Shown here: piece by piece, positions 54,788-64,000 of the stretch
Layout: every line of letters begins with the position of its first letter
Position numbering within the stretch: position 1 is the first letter of the stretch
The notes under the pieces: model-generated
What the model saw: the letters and a program-made list of their open reading frames with translations, nothing else
What the model was told of the DNA's origin: nothing
The model's database searches: none
Source of the DNA: Pollenia angustigena
Taxonomy: Eukaryota; Arthropoda; Insecta; Diptera; Polleniidae
Direction: 5' to 3'
Assembly (NCBI GenBank): GCA_930367215.1
Contig: OV884056.1
Coordinates: forward strand, 285,864,067-285,928,066
DNA length: 64,000 nt
Translations under genes and position numbers: made by a program

Positions 54788-55354
54788 CATGTGGCTGTAT
54801 GCCGATACCACTAACACGTGTATTGCTGAGATTCGGCAAAGGGTATATAATCGGTTGGAATGGTGATCCATTTATATGACGTTCATTAAATGTTATATTT
54901 ACAGTATAGTCTCCGGCTTCGGTGGGTAAGTAGGCGACATTGCAAGTGCCATCGCCATTATCACGACAATTGATGGCCGCTTCACAGGGACCCTCTACAG
55001 TGACGCCCAAACCACCTTGACCTGCTCCTCTAGTGTCAATCATGAATTCTGCTGGCTGCCCTACAAGACCTTTTTCCAAGCCCGGGCCAAAGGCTCGCAC
55101 CTTGTTTGAATCACTTCCGCTTAGACACTGTAAACGGAATGGTCGGGGCGTAATGGGCGTGCCACCAAAACATATACTCAGCAAATATTCACCCAGTTGG
55201 GTGGGTGTAAAGTTCACAAGAAAACCTTCGGCTGTAGGTATGACATGCGCCTTAACGCGACTGCCCGAGGGCGAGGTAATCGTAACGGCCAAATCGGCTT
55301 TTGGCAAGCCATGAGTAATGATGCGAAACTGCTGGAGACTATTTAATGGTGCAG
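54788..55354 (-). CDS. cher: filamin exon, nearly two Ig repeats
   Basis: It has 188 full codons. It begins APLNSLQQFRIITHGLPKAD, which completes the divergent repeat begun with KVDGLEP, then encodes a canonical repeat (KVRAFGPGLEKGLVGQPAEF to NGSPFQPII). It ends in RVSGIGIQPHG, the start of the next. The start was chosen by phase. A stronger-looking AG 23 bases further in (CTCCAG) would put the join out of frame, whereas the acceptor ATCAACAAG at 55355-55356 gives the expected GLEPTAPLNS. The donor is CATG then GTAGGC, and the exon ends in phase 1. The strong conservation of the GQGGLGVTVEGPCEA core supports function. Confidence 0.95.
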
Positions 55355-55587
55355 CTTGTTGATAAATGAGTTTGTAACGAAAGTTTTTTGACTTAGATGA
55401 TGACCTTTTGTATAGTATTTTAAGTGTTTTTCATTTTTTTTTTTCAAGTTAAGACCATATTTTTCCCTTTTTTTGGAAAAATTATGCTCTCACACTTAAG
55501 TAATGGATTTATTTTATAATAATGATGTTTGTGTTTTTTAAATGATTTAAACTAAATTAAGTTGGATAATACGGGTAAAATACATAC

Positions 55588-55974
55588 TTGGTTCTAGGCC
55601 ATCAACCTTGATCCTCGAGACATCTATGGTTTGTTCTACCATTACTTTTTGACCTAGAGGCACGGGTTGGCCGCCATAAGTCATGGTTGTGGTATAGGCA
55701 CCTTTGGTGGGTGGTATCACCTCAACGGAATAAGTTTGATCTTCATTGTCGATAATGCGGCAGGGTATTTCAACTTTGGTTTCTTCATGGACAATCTTGA
55801 CTTTCAACTCGGCCTCACCGGCATCACGGCAGTCGACATTAAAGTGTGTAGGTGAATTTGGATGGACTCCAGGTTGGAACCAAGGTCCAAAAGCCTGAAC
55901 TTTGGAAGCATTAACTGGTAAAGCGACATAGACGCGGTGAGGAGAATTGGGAGTAGCAACGCCACCGTAATTAA
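55588..55974 (-). CDS. cher: filamin exon, one complete Ig repeat plus flanks
   Basis: It has 128 full codons. It finishes the previous repeat (NYGGVATPNSPHRVYV), encodes a full repeat opening NASKVQAFGPWFQPGVHPN and ending GGQPVPLGQKVMV, and begins the next (DVSRIKVDGLEP). The acceptor follows a run of T ending TTTAG, and the donor is ACCAA then GTATGT. It ends in phase 1 (A), joined to CT in the next exon to give threonine. The SPF motif that normally closes a repeat is replaced by LGQ in this one; from memory the same is seen in fly filamin, so this is not damage. The exon is 83 bp from its upstream neighbour and 233 bp from the downstream one. Confidence 0.95.
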
Positions 55975-56057
55975 CTAAAAAAAAAAATAAATAAATAAAT
56001 AGGTATGTATGTAAAACTATATATTCCAATACCAAAAGTTTTGTGCACTTTACTAAC

Positions 56058-57350
56058 CTTCAACGGTGTGTGGGCTGCCAGATAAAGGAGTATAAGTACA
56101 TTTTTTAGTACCATCAGGTTGTTGTTTAACATCCACTGGTAATCTCTTACCATAAACATCTTCCACTACAACATCCAAAGGAGCTGGACCAGCCTTGGCG
56201 TCATCGACGGTGAATGATACGGGCTCATTAATAGTCACACCATTCTTTTCCAAGCCGGGACCAAAGGCCTTCACTGATTCCGGATGGTAATCAGTCTTGG
56301 GCAAAATTTGTGTTATAAATGGAGATTTGGGTATGTCCTCATTATCGCACAAAATGTGCACTGCATATTCACCAGGAGCGGTAGGATGATATTTAACCAA
56401 AGCCGAACCATCACCATTGTCGTGGCACTCAATTTCAGCTTGGGAAGGACCAGCTACAGTGAAACCTAAAGCACCGGTTTCACCGTTAGTTTCAACCACA
56501 AAAGCAGCTGGATAGCCAACAACGCCACCCACTAGACCGGGACCGAAGGCAACAATATTGGATTCCTTCTTGGGTCCAACTTGCACTTCAAATGGTGACT
56601 TGTTGACCTCTTGGCCAGCAAAAGTGACAACGGCTACAAAACGACCCTCTTTGTTGGGGAAATAATGGCACTCATAAGTATGGGCATCCAATTTTGTCAT
56701 AACTACTTTTTCGTTCATGCCACCAGGACCAACCAATCGTACTTCAGGCACTCCCTCGCCAGCACCTTCAGTGTAGATCTTAAAATCGGCATCATCACCA
56801 ACTCTTACACCAGTTGGCTGCAAACCTCTGCCAGAAGCTCTTACACGTCTAGCATCGGACAAGGGGGCTACTTTGACAGGGAAGGGGCTGTTAGGTATAG
56901 GCGTGCCAGCATAGAATACATTAACAGAGTGTAATCCCTGGATGGCAGAAACATATTCACATCTCCATACATCATTTTCCAATTGTCTTACTTTGGCAGC
57001 CACCGAGGTCTTGTGATTGGCAGGATCAATAATAATTACCTCTGGAACACCACGACCAGCATCTTTAGTCAAAATATCAAAGAATGTAGGTTTGCTAATT
57101 ACAACACCCAACGGTTGGACACCAGGGCCAGTAACCTTGACTTTGGAAGCATCACCAGCATGACCTTCCACTTTAACAGGGAAAGGACTCTTGGGTACAT
57201 CACGACCAGAGAATTTTACCACTACTTTATGATCACCTTCCATTTTGGGTATGTAAGAAATGGAATAAGTGAGATTCTTGTCATTGTTAAAGCGAACATC
57301 GGCTTTTTCGACCAAACCATCAGGAGTGAAAATTTCCACTTCGACTTCAC
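56058..57350 (-). CDS. cher: filamin exon encoding about 4.5 Ig repeats
   Basis: This is the largest exon, with 430 full codons. It completes the first repeat (ends VPKSPFPVKV), encodes three whole repeats, and opens a fifth. The repeats begin near DASKVKVTGPGVQ, DARRVRASGRGLQ, ESNIVAFGPGLVG and PESVKAFGPGLEKNG, and end in SPFPVKV, SPFEVQV and SPFITQI. The third has the GETGALGFTVAGPSQAEIEC core typical of the GGLG-type filamin repeats. The acceptor is TTTTAACAG and the donor GAAG then GTTAGT. The exon ends in phase 1, and joins G|TT to read valine in HTVEVNYGG. Several reverse-strand open frames overlap it and are shadows. These Ig domains form the extended rod that spaces the actin-binding heads. 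Confidence 0.97.
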
Positions 57351-57425
57351 CTGTTAAAAGAAGAATGGAATAATTGAATTTAAAAACATTGTTAATATAT
57401 TTTAAATTTCGTTTTAGTTAATAAC

Positions 57426-57517
57426 CTTTGCCGGCTGAGAAAGTTTCAACAGTGAAATTTGCTGGAGCTCCTACCACTGGGCCAAGAGGTTCAATACCAG
57501 GACCATAAGCACGTACT
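57426..57517 (-). CDS. cher: filamin exon, start of first repeat in window
   Basis: This exon encodes 30 full codons, read as VRAYGPGIEPLGPVVGAPAN followed by the first half of an Ig repeat ending in SAGKG. The acceptor is a pyrimidine-rich tract ending CACAG; a second AG two bases on leaves slight doubt about the first base. The donor is AAAG then GTTATT. The exon ends in phase 1 (G), and the next exon starts GT, giving a glycine codon across the junction. It is separated from the next exon by only 75 bp, a typical fly intron. The GPGIEP motif is the canonical opening of a filamin repeat. The upstream exon carrying the first base pair of the K codon is not in the window. Confidence 0.93.
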
Positions 57518-58265
57518 CTGTGAACAAAAAACAAAGTTTACATTTACAGTATTAAATATTTAAATAAGCGGTTAAGAACAAAATCCAACCATAACACAGA
57601 GTTTCCGTTAGATTTCATTTGGTCTTTCGCAACACCATTTGCATCAAACACTGAACTCTGCTATTGATTTCGGATTTTTAAGAACAAAAGGCTTTTAATA
57701 ATGTTATTTATTTTAAAAATGCGGGGATTGTTTTTAGTTTTTGAAAGCTTTGAAACAATAAAAATCTAAGTTTAAAAAAGCTTCAAAGAATATGTTACAA
57801 ATTAGGAAAATTAAAAAGCTTTTTAACAGCAAGTATACATAAAAAGTTTCATACTTCAAAAGCTTTTAAGCCACAAATTTATTACTTAATTATATTGTTA
57901 ATTATAACAAGTTTATTAAAAGTTTTGTTATTTTTTTTAAAGTTTTAGAATTTTGGGTTTTTTATCAAAGTAATTTTTGGAAATACAAAATTTTAATTTG
58001 AAAGATTTTGTTAGTCGTGCTTAATTCACAATTTTTATTCATGATAAAAACACTGAAATTTATTGTTGATGGGATAAGCTATTCCTATGCGCATTTCACT
58101 GGTTGCTGCTTAGGCCAGATCATCAGGAAATTTCATCAAAAGATTTTAAAACTAAAGATATTAAACCAAATAAAACTGTTAAGCGTATAATAATTATAAG
58201 CAACCGTTCTTCTAGTAACAATATCAAAGTTTAAACAAAAAAACCACAATAAACAGATAAGCTCT
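57518..58265. other. cher: intron upstream of the first filamin exon in the window
   Basis: AT-rich; AAAGCTTTTAA words recur on both strands. No further exon was recognised. Confidence 0.45.
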
Positions 58266-58271
58266 TCTTAC

Positions 58272-59352
58272 CAGCGATGCCAACTTAGTGCTTTTGGCAC
58301 TATTTATGGTGCTTTTTGATGCCTCAAAACGCCAAAATTTTATCCTTAGTTCCAAACTAAGAAAAAGCACTAACTTGGTGCTTTTTCAATTTTTCGTTAG
58401 TGCCTTTAGTGCTTTTTACAATTTTAATTTTTTTCTATAATTATTTAAAACTTTGATTATAAAGAGGATGACTTAGATGAGATTTGCTATTTGGGGTACA
58501 ATTTTAAGAAGGACTGCAAAGATTATAAGATTTCAAATGATAGACTTCCTAGCAATTTGGAAATTTTACAAAACGTCACACTTTTTAGCGTTGACAACAT
58601 ATTCAGTCATGTCACAGAGTTCAATTCCGTTCGGAAACGGAATTCATTCCGTATTTTGGTGCTTCAGAAAATGACGAAAAAATGTTTCGGAATGAAACCA
58701 TTTTTGTTTTCATCAACAAACAAATATGTTTTCTTCAATTCCGAACGGAATTGTACTCTGTGACATGGCCCATTAAGCCATTTTTTCATGCGCTTTAGTT
58801 TTCAAACACACGACACTCGTCTCCGATTAACCGCGTGTTGTACACTTCTACCTCTAGTGCTATTGCAAAAAGTATCAGAATACAAGCATACAAGTTTTTC
58901 TATTTTGCACCTTATGTGTGTTCTTCAGTCAGAAGCGTACATAGGTTAAAATAATTGGACAATATCATATGCCGATTGTTTTATTAAACTTTGCACGATT
59001 TTAATATAGAATTATTTAAACGAAAATCGAGCTCGCACTGTTTTACTTTAAAACTGTTTTATGGCCAATTCAAACTCAGCTGATGGTGATACAAGTGATT
59101 TGGATGATAGTTTTATTGAAGATAATATATAATAATACATTTAAAAATGTTTATATACGAATGTAAATATATTTTTTTTATTAAATTTTAAATGAAAATC
59201 CCTCACACAGCCGAATGCAACTTGTTTTGTGTTTAATTAAATTGTAAAAATGGCTTAGTGCTTTTTAATGCTTTTTTTGTTCGAAATAGTGCTTTTTAGT
59301 GCTTTTTTTAAATTTTAAAGTGCCTTTTGCTCTCAAAAAGTTGGCATCACTG
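58272..59352. mobile_element. 1081-bp hAT-like element, 7/8 TSD
   Basis: Ends are CAGCGATGCCAACTTAGTGC and, reversed, CAGTGATGCCAACTTTTTGA. The flanks are CTTCTTAC (58264-58271) and CTACTTAC (59353-59360). TTAGTGCTTTTT words are repeated many times within 150 bp of both ends, in the style of hAT subterminal binding sites. A nested TIR element lies at 58608-58767. A short acidic frame, MANSNSADGDTSDLDDSFIE then DNI and stop (59061-59132), could be the last piece of a transposase. That is inference. Confidence 0.8.
58608..58767. mobile_element. 160-bp TIR element nested in the hAT-like element
   Basis: Ends are CATGTCACAGAGTTCAATTC and, reversed, CATGTCACAGAGTACAATTC, followed inward by CGTTCGGAA. 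It has no coding capacity and no clear TSD. Confidence 0.7.
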
Positions 59353-59416
59353 CTACTTACATTCCCCACTACAATTGATTTGAATTCTTGGGTTTTTTAA
59401 TTCGGATTTCATCTGC

Positions 59417-59535
59417 GGCCCAATTGTGAATACACATTCCCCAGGAGTTTTTCCCATTCATACGATTGAATTTACATAGGAAACAAATCGGAGAAGGGAA
59501 AAATCTCCCAGGGAATTTTAATTCATAATTGGGCT
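59417..59535. mobile_element. 119-bp TIR element, GGCCCAATT ends
   Basis: GGCCCAATTGTGAAT at the left and AGCCCAATTATGAAT (reversed) at the right. Both continue to CCC(A)GG and TTTTTCCC. No TSD was identified. Confidence 0.6.
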
Positions 59536-59639
59536 GATAATATCTGCTTTGAAAATTGCCTTAAGGCGTAATCAATTTAGTATAGAAAATTAGTTCACTA
59601 CTAATTTTTAAAAGCTTCTTTGGTCGTTACGAAAATAAA

Positions 59640-61202
59640 CAAGTTAGAGTGCTATATTCGGCTGTGCCGAATCTTTGATACCCTCCACCGACAGTTCGAA
59701 TGTTTAAGGAGTAATATCTGCATGATGTTATTATTATCTTAAACTGTGACGATTTGTTATTAATTATGGTTTAAGGCGACTTAACTGTTTTCCGGTAGTA
59801 GGGTTTATATGGGGCCTAGGGTAAATTTTGGACCGATCATCACGAAATTTCACAGCGTCATTTCTAGTCCTTTAAAACTGTGACGTACCAATTTCTGTTA
59901 TGATAGCATTATTAATAATGGTTTTAGGTGTACTGAACTGTTTTCCGGGAGTTGGGTTTCTATGGGGCCTAGGGTAAATTATGTACCGATCTTCACGAAA
60001 TTTCACAGTATCATTTATAGTCCTATAAAACTGTGACGTACCAAATTTTGTTACGCTAGCGTTATTTTTTACGGTTTTAGGCGTACTAAACTGTTTTCCG
60101 GGAGTAGGGTTTATATGGGGCCCAGGGTAAATTATGGACCGATCTTCACGAAATTTCACAGTCTTTTTCCCAGTTCTATAAAAGTTTGATGTACCAAATT
60201 TTGTTATGATAGCATTATTTTTTACGGATTTAGGCGTACTAAACTGTTTTCCGGGAGTAAGGTTTATATGGGGCCCAGGGTAAGTTATGGACCGATCTTC
60301 ACGAAATAACACAATTCTATTTCTTGTCCAATAAAACTTTGATGTACCAAATTTTGTTATGATAGCATTATTTTTTACGTTTTTAGGCGTACTAACATGT
60401 TTTCCGGAAGTAGGTTTTATATGGGGCCTATGGTAAATTATGGACCGATCTTCACGAAATTTCAAAGATTTATTTTTAGTTCTATAAAACTTCGATGTAC
60501 CAAATTTTGTTATGATAGCATTATTTTTTATGTTTTTAGGCGTACTAAGTTGTTTTCCGGAAGTAGGTTTTATATGGGGCCTATGGTAAATTATGGACCG
60601 ATCTTCACGAAACTTAACAGTTTAATTTCTAGTCCTATGCAACTGTGACTTGAAAAAATTTGTAATGATAGCATTGTTAGTTAGGGTTTTAGGCTTCATA
60701 TACTGTTTTCCGGGAGTAGGGCTTATATGGGGCCTAGGGTAAATTATTGACGGATCTTCACGAAATTTCACAGCGTGATTTCCAGTTGAATAAAACGAAT
60801 TGTTGCGAAATCTTATATCATTCTGTGCATTTTTCCACCATTTATGTTAGTTTTTGTAACAAAATTATCAATTTTTTTTAGGTGGTGGTTCCACATTTTG
60901 ATTCATAGCTCAGATCCTATTGAACCGATTTTGCTGAATTTCAATCCCAAACTGCTAAGGATAACTACAAGCAATTTGACACCAAGTTTGTTGATTTCTT
61001 TTGAGTTTTTCGAAAGTGAGCGTGTTTTCAACAGACGGACAGACGGACAGACAGACGGACATGGCTAAATCGACTTAAAATTACTCAAGGACCCAGAATA
61101 TATATACTTTATAGGGTCTGAGATGAATAGTAAAAAAGTTTCACACGGAATGACAAACTGAATATACCCTCTTCACAACTAATTGTTGTGGAGGGTATAA
61201 AA
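59640..61202. mobile_element. DINE/mini-me-like element with tandem array, copy 2
   Basis: It is collinear with 20164-21293 but longer. It has the hairpin TTCGGCTGTGCCGAA, about six 153-bp units (59794-60770), and a 3' core with a CAGACGGACAGACGGACAGA run (61034-61058). The end is GTGGAGGGTATAAAAA. The extra units are the main length difference. Confidence 0.75.
59794..60770. repeat. 153-bp tandem array, copy 2
   Basis: About six units have the landmarks TTTCCGG(G/A)AGTAGG, TTTATATGGGGCC and GGACCGATCTTCACGAAAT. A 197-codon minus-strand frame spans four of them with a 51-residue period (KFREDRSIIYPGPHINPTPG). Confidence 0.85.
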
Positions 61203-61385
61203 ATTATATGTGATCAATAATGATTTTACACAAATGGAGCAGGCGTGCAGGCGACTTAACTCTTATTTAAAACTAATGGCCTTATGCAAAAAAATTCATA
61301 TGAAATTGAAGTGTTCGTTAAAACCGGGCTTCCCTAAATTTTTTGTTTAACGAACATTTCAAGTTCAAATTAATTTTTTTATAGA

Positions 61386-62115
61386 TAAAGGGTGATTTTT
61401 TTAGCTATTATCTTTTTGGCAACACTGGTTTAAATTTAACCATGAATCGTCAACGCTTGCAAATTATTGAATTTTATTATCAAAATGCGTGCTCTGTTAA
61501 GAAAGTTCATTGCGCGCTTCTTCCATTTTATGGTCTTTATAATCGACCCACTGAAGCGGCTATTCGGGCTATTGTGACTAAATTTCGCACCAAATTTACA
61601 TTGTTGGAAAATATAGCAGCTGTATCGGCCAGTGTTAATGATGACCATCAATTATCGATTCGTCGCCGTTCACAGCAATTGGGCCTCTGTTACTCAACAA
61701 CGTGAGATGATATACAACTTTTTTTTGCTCAAAATGCAAGAGCTTGACTTGCATGACAGGTGGTTTCAACAAGACGGTGCCACATGCCACACAGCACGCT
61801 TAACAATGGACTTATTGAGAGGCGAGTTCGGTGAACATTTTATTTCACGTTCGGGACCGGTCAATTGGCCCCCTAGATCGTGCGATTTAACGCATTTAGA
61901 CTATTTTTTGTGGGGCTATGTTAAAGCTCATGTCTATACACACACACCCGCTTCAACTGACGCATTGGAAGACAACATTGAAGCATTTATTCATGAGATA
62001 CCGGCCGAAATGTTGGAAAGAGTATGCCAAACAACATTTGCATGAAATAATCTTCAAACATTAAATTATATGGACCGTACTACCCATTCAAATAAAAATT
62101 CTACATGAAATTTTT
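61386..62115 (+). pseudogene. DD41D mariner-like transposase, internally deleted, copy 2
   Basis: The start ATG at 61442 is intact and reads MNRQRLQIIEFYYQNACSVK, with KFRTKFTLL joined directly to ENIAAVSASVNDDHQL (a 14-residue loss relative to copy 1). After LGLCYSTT the sequence jumps, out of frame, to REMIYNFF. It then reads WFQQDGATCHTARLTMDLLR, NWPPRSCDLTHLDYFLWGYV and LEDNIEAFIHEIPAEMLERV. The Asp of QQDG and of LDYF are separated by 41 residues, which defines DD41D. The first catalytic Asp is in the deleted middle. A third deletion removes about 50 bp before CAACATTTGCATGAAATAAT. It cannot make a working transposase. Confidence 0.9.
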
Positions 62116-63050
62116 TAATATTCATCTTAGGCCCCAAATATTCTGGGTCCTTGAGTAATTTTACCATTCAAACTTTTTCGTGTTATTTTCTTAAAAAAAA
62201 ATTTGATATTGTTGGCGCATAACTTGTTTTTTTCTAGCAAGGTTCTCCCAACAAAACCAAAAAAATGTTACATGTTTCACCACCAATTTTATTAAGGGAA
62301 GAATATTTAAACCTACATAAAAGAAAATCTCATAAATAGCAAAGATTTTTGCGGTTCGTAAAAAATGCAACATATTATGAGGGTATCTAAAAAGATTTAC
62401 ATGAGCAGCTGCCGTCTAGTCCTAATCTCATGGTATTCTTAACCACTGGGTTTACCGACCGTCCCTGTGTGTAAGCGCCACCTACACACACACACAAGTA
62501 GTACTTTGAGTGTATAATGTGGCAGAATTATACAATCGTCCCTTATTAAGAAGCTAGAGATGTCTTATCTTCGCTGCATTTGGAAGCAAGCAAGGAAGCA
62601 GCATCTGTAAATAACAATGGCACCTATGAAAATCCCGAAGCAGGCCGAATTTTTCGACAAGTTGAATAATCAGCCCTTGAAGTTGACTTTTTAAAATCTC
62701 CCTTTCCTTTAGCTTTGAGTATAAACAACCCCAGGGGCCACTGACTCCCGTGTTACCAGATTTGATCTATAGGCAGTCTGATTTCAACTGATTTCACTGG
62801 TAGATGTTACACCACAAGGTGAAATATCCTTAGGAGGACATCCTAACCCAGTGGTAACATGATGAGGGTAAGAGTAGCTCCATATAAGTGGTACAAAATA
62901 TGTTTGTTGGCAACATTTTGCGTCAGAACATAAAACGCCATGTGATTCGCCATTGCCGATAATAATTGTTAAACTTTTTTTCGTTCTTTTGTTATAAGAA
63001 CATTCCTTCATAGATAACTCTTTTTTTTTTGTTTTTTTATACATACCAAA
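62116..63050. other. unclassified, less AT-rich region
   Basis: 62430-62470 (CTCATGGTATTCTTAACCAC, TGGGTTTACC) and 62840-62870 (inverse of CTCATCATGTTACCACTGGG) form an imperfect inverted pair about 400 bp apart. The DNA between has more G+C than the intron average and a short CA run. It may be an old element or LTR-like remnant. I see no coding motif. Confidence 0.3.
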
Positions 63051-63051
63051 A

Positions 63052-63640
63052 GAAGTAAGAATGATATATTCGGCTGTGGCGAATTTTTGATACACTCCAG
63101 CGACCGTTAAAATATTTCAAAAGTGGGCTTTATGGCATGTGGTAAATTGAAGACCGATCTTCGAGAAATCTCTAGCCTTATAACACTGTGACAGACCAAA
63201 TTTAAATACAATAGCATTATTCGTTACGGTTAAAGGCGTAAAGTAAAGTGTTTTTTGGGAGTGGGTTTTATATGGGCCCATGAATGTTGGCTTATGGAAC
63301 TATGACACACTAAATTTCAGTCCAATTTTAGGCGTACTAAAGTTTTTTTCCCGAAAGGGGGCTTTATATGGGGCCTATGGTAAATTATGGACCGATCTTC
63401 ACGAAATTTGACAGTATGATTTCTAGTTTTATAAAACTGTGATACAACCTATTTTTGCTATAAAAGCGTTATTCGGGACGGTTAAAGGCGTACTAAATTG
63501 TTTTTAGAGACTTGGCTTTATATAGGACATAAAAAAATATGGACCGATCTACACAAAATCTGATTGTAAAAGTTTTAGACGGTCTGACAAACCTCTCATT
63601 CGCCACTAGTAGTAAAGGGCTTAAAAATCGTTATTGAAAT
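63052..63640. mobile_element. DINE-like element, degenerate tandem units
   Basis: It starts AAGTAAGAATGATATATTCG, then GGCTGTGGCGAA and TTGATACACTCCAGCGACCG. Three to four decayed 153-bp-type units follow (ATTATGGACCGATCTTCACG at 63385). Confidence 0.6.
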
Positions 63641-63641
63641 G

Positions 63642-63958
63642 AGCTAATAAAAACAAGTAATAAAGTAAAGTCGGTTGAAGCCGACCACCACAAAATTTCG
63701 AGAGCGTACCCTACTTGGGACTAATCATGGGCCCGCCAGAAGAAAAATTGTGTAATGAGGTTAAGATTTATGTAAAAATTATTTATGCCTTATATTATTA
63801 AGATATCTTTATTTACTTGAGATTTTTTTGCCTTTGAGTGATTTAATTAAGGTAATTTATATGGGACATATGGTTAAGTTTGGGCATACCAGCAATTTAT
63901 TTTTACTCGACATGCATAGTAGCTATCTTAAAATTTATTGTCAACACATTTAATGTCA
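63642..63958. mobile_element. second DINE-like 5' end
   Basis: AAACAAGTAATAAAGTAAAG is followed by GTCGGTTGAAGCCGACC, a hairpin of the same design but different sequence, and GCGTACCCTAC. It is cut by the MITE at 63962. Confidence 0.45.
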
Positions 63959-63961
63959 ATA

Positions 63962-64000
63962 CACAGAACAAATTTTCCAAAAGTTTTCACAAATTAAAGC
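63962..64000. mobile_element. Tc1/mariner-type MITE, CACAG termini, copy 3 (cut by window end)
   Basis: CACAGAACAAATTTTCCAAA to the last base matches the first 40 bp of 3697-3935 (CACAGAAAAAATTCTCCAAA and on), preceded by TA. Confidence 0.6.

Larger units (their letters stand above)
5303..57517 (-). other. cher: filamin (cheerio) gene body, internal part
   Basis: Nine exons on the minus strand chain into one frame encoding 13 filamin-type Ig repeats followed by a hinge-like linker. Filamin is a cytoplasmic dimeric actin cross-linker and mechanosensor; in flies it is needed for ovarian ring canals and muscle Z-discs. Repeats are recognised by alternating motifs of the type xVxAxGPGL at the start and GSPFxVxV at the end, about 95 residues apart. 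Exon lengths and phases all agree: 92, 1293, 387, 567, 805, 453, 145, 75 and 94 bp. Introns are 75, 83, 233, 1496, 5516, 79, 36373 and 4449 bp. The actin-binding domain and first repeats lie right of the window, and the post-hinge repeats and dimerisation repeat lie left of it. The gene symbol rests on recognising the fly filamin sequence, including its distinctive hinge. Orthology is inferred. Confidence 0.95.

Noticed and set aside
55320..55340. Stronger-looking acceptor CTCCAG for the filamin exon at 54788-55354
   Set aside because: It puts the junction with the upstream exon out of frame, whereas the AG at 55355-55356 keeps the frame and the expected protein.
52483..57357. Many open frames on the plus strand across the filamin exons
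   Set aside because: They are antisense shadows of conserved coding sequence and contain no motifs.

Overview
The window is AT-rich insect nuclear DNA, most likely from a higher fly (calyptrate-type Diptera). The only host gene I can support is filamin, called cheerio (cher) in Drosophila, on the minus strand. Nine of its internal exons can be joined in one open frame, about 1,300 codons in all. The exons at 57.5-46.3 kb encode 13 consecutive filamin Ig repeats (the first enters already in progress). Two small exons at 9.85-9.92 kb and 5.30-5.40 kb encode what looks like the flexible hinge-1 linker. The actin-binding domain lies beyond the right edge of the window and the C-terminal repeats beyond the left edge. 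All eight introns have GT/AG ends, and every splice phase is compatible with its neighbour.

Layout, right to left, as the gene is read. 57.5-64 kb is upstream intron filled with transposons: a hAT-like element, a DINE/mini-me-like element with a 153-bp tandem array, a broken DD41D mariner copy, and the edge of a Tc1-type MITE. 57.5-52.5 kb is the exon-dense repeat region. 52.5-47 kb is a 5.5-kb intron with nested elements. 47-46.3 kb holds the last two repeat-coding exons. 46.3-9.9 kb is a 36-kb intron. It is the likely home of an internal promoter, because Drosophila cher makes a short C-terminal filamin in addition to the full-length protein. Two candidate leader regions are noted in it (around 45.4 kb and 16.8 kb). 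It also carries most of the mobile DNA. 9.8-5.4 kb is the intron between the two hinge exons, and 5.3-0 kb is the start of the next intron.

Everything else is mobile or repeated DNA, nearly all non-autonomous or broken. Many copies can be delimited to the base by terminal inverted repeats (TIRs) and target-site duplications (TSDs): hAT-like elements with 8-bp TSDs, several PIF/Harbinger-like MITE families with TTA/TAA TSDs, a TTAA-flanked element, Tc1-type MITEs with TA TSDs, three internally deleted mariner-family transposase relics (two clearly DD41D), 3' ends of RTE-like non-LTR retrotransposons, a tRNA-derived SINE family including an inverted dimer inserted as one unit, and Helitron/DINE/mini-me-like elements with long tandem arrays. 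Nesting is frequent and gives relative ages.

I found no CRISPR array, rRNA or intact tRNA gene, and no second host protein-coding gene. The most interesting non-routine items are a possible truncated filamin isoform by intronic polyadenylation, a possible internal first exon, the inverted SINE dimer with a single 13-bp TSD, an A-B-A'-B' interleaved inverted-repeat block, and a 15-bp motif kept almost unchanged inside an otherwise decayed repeat.
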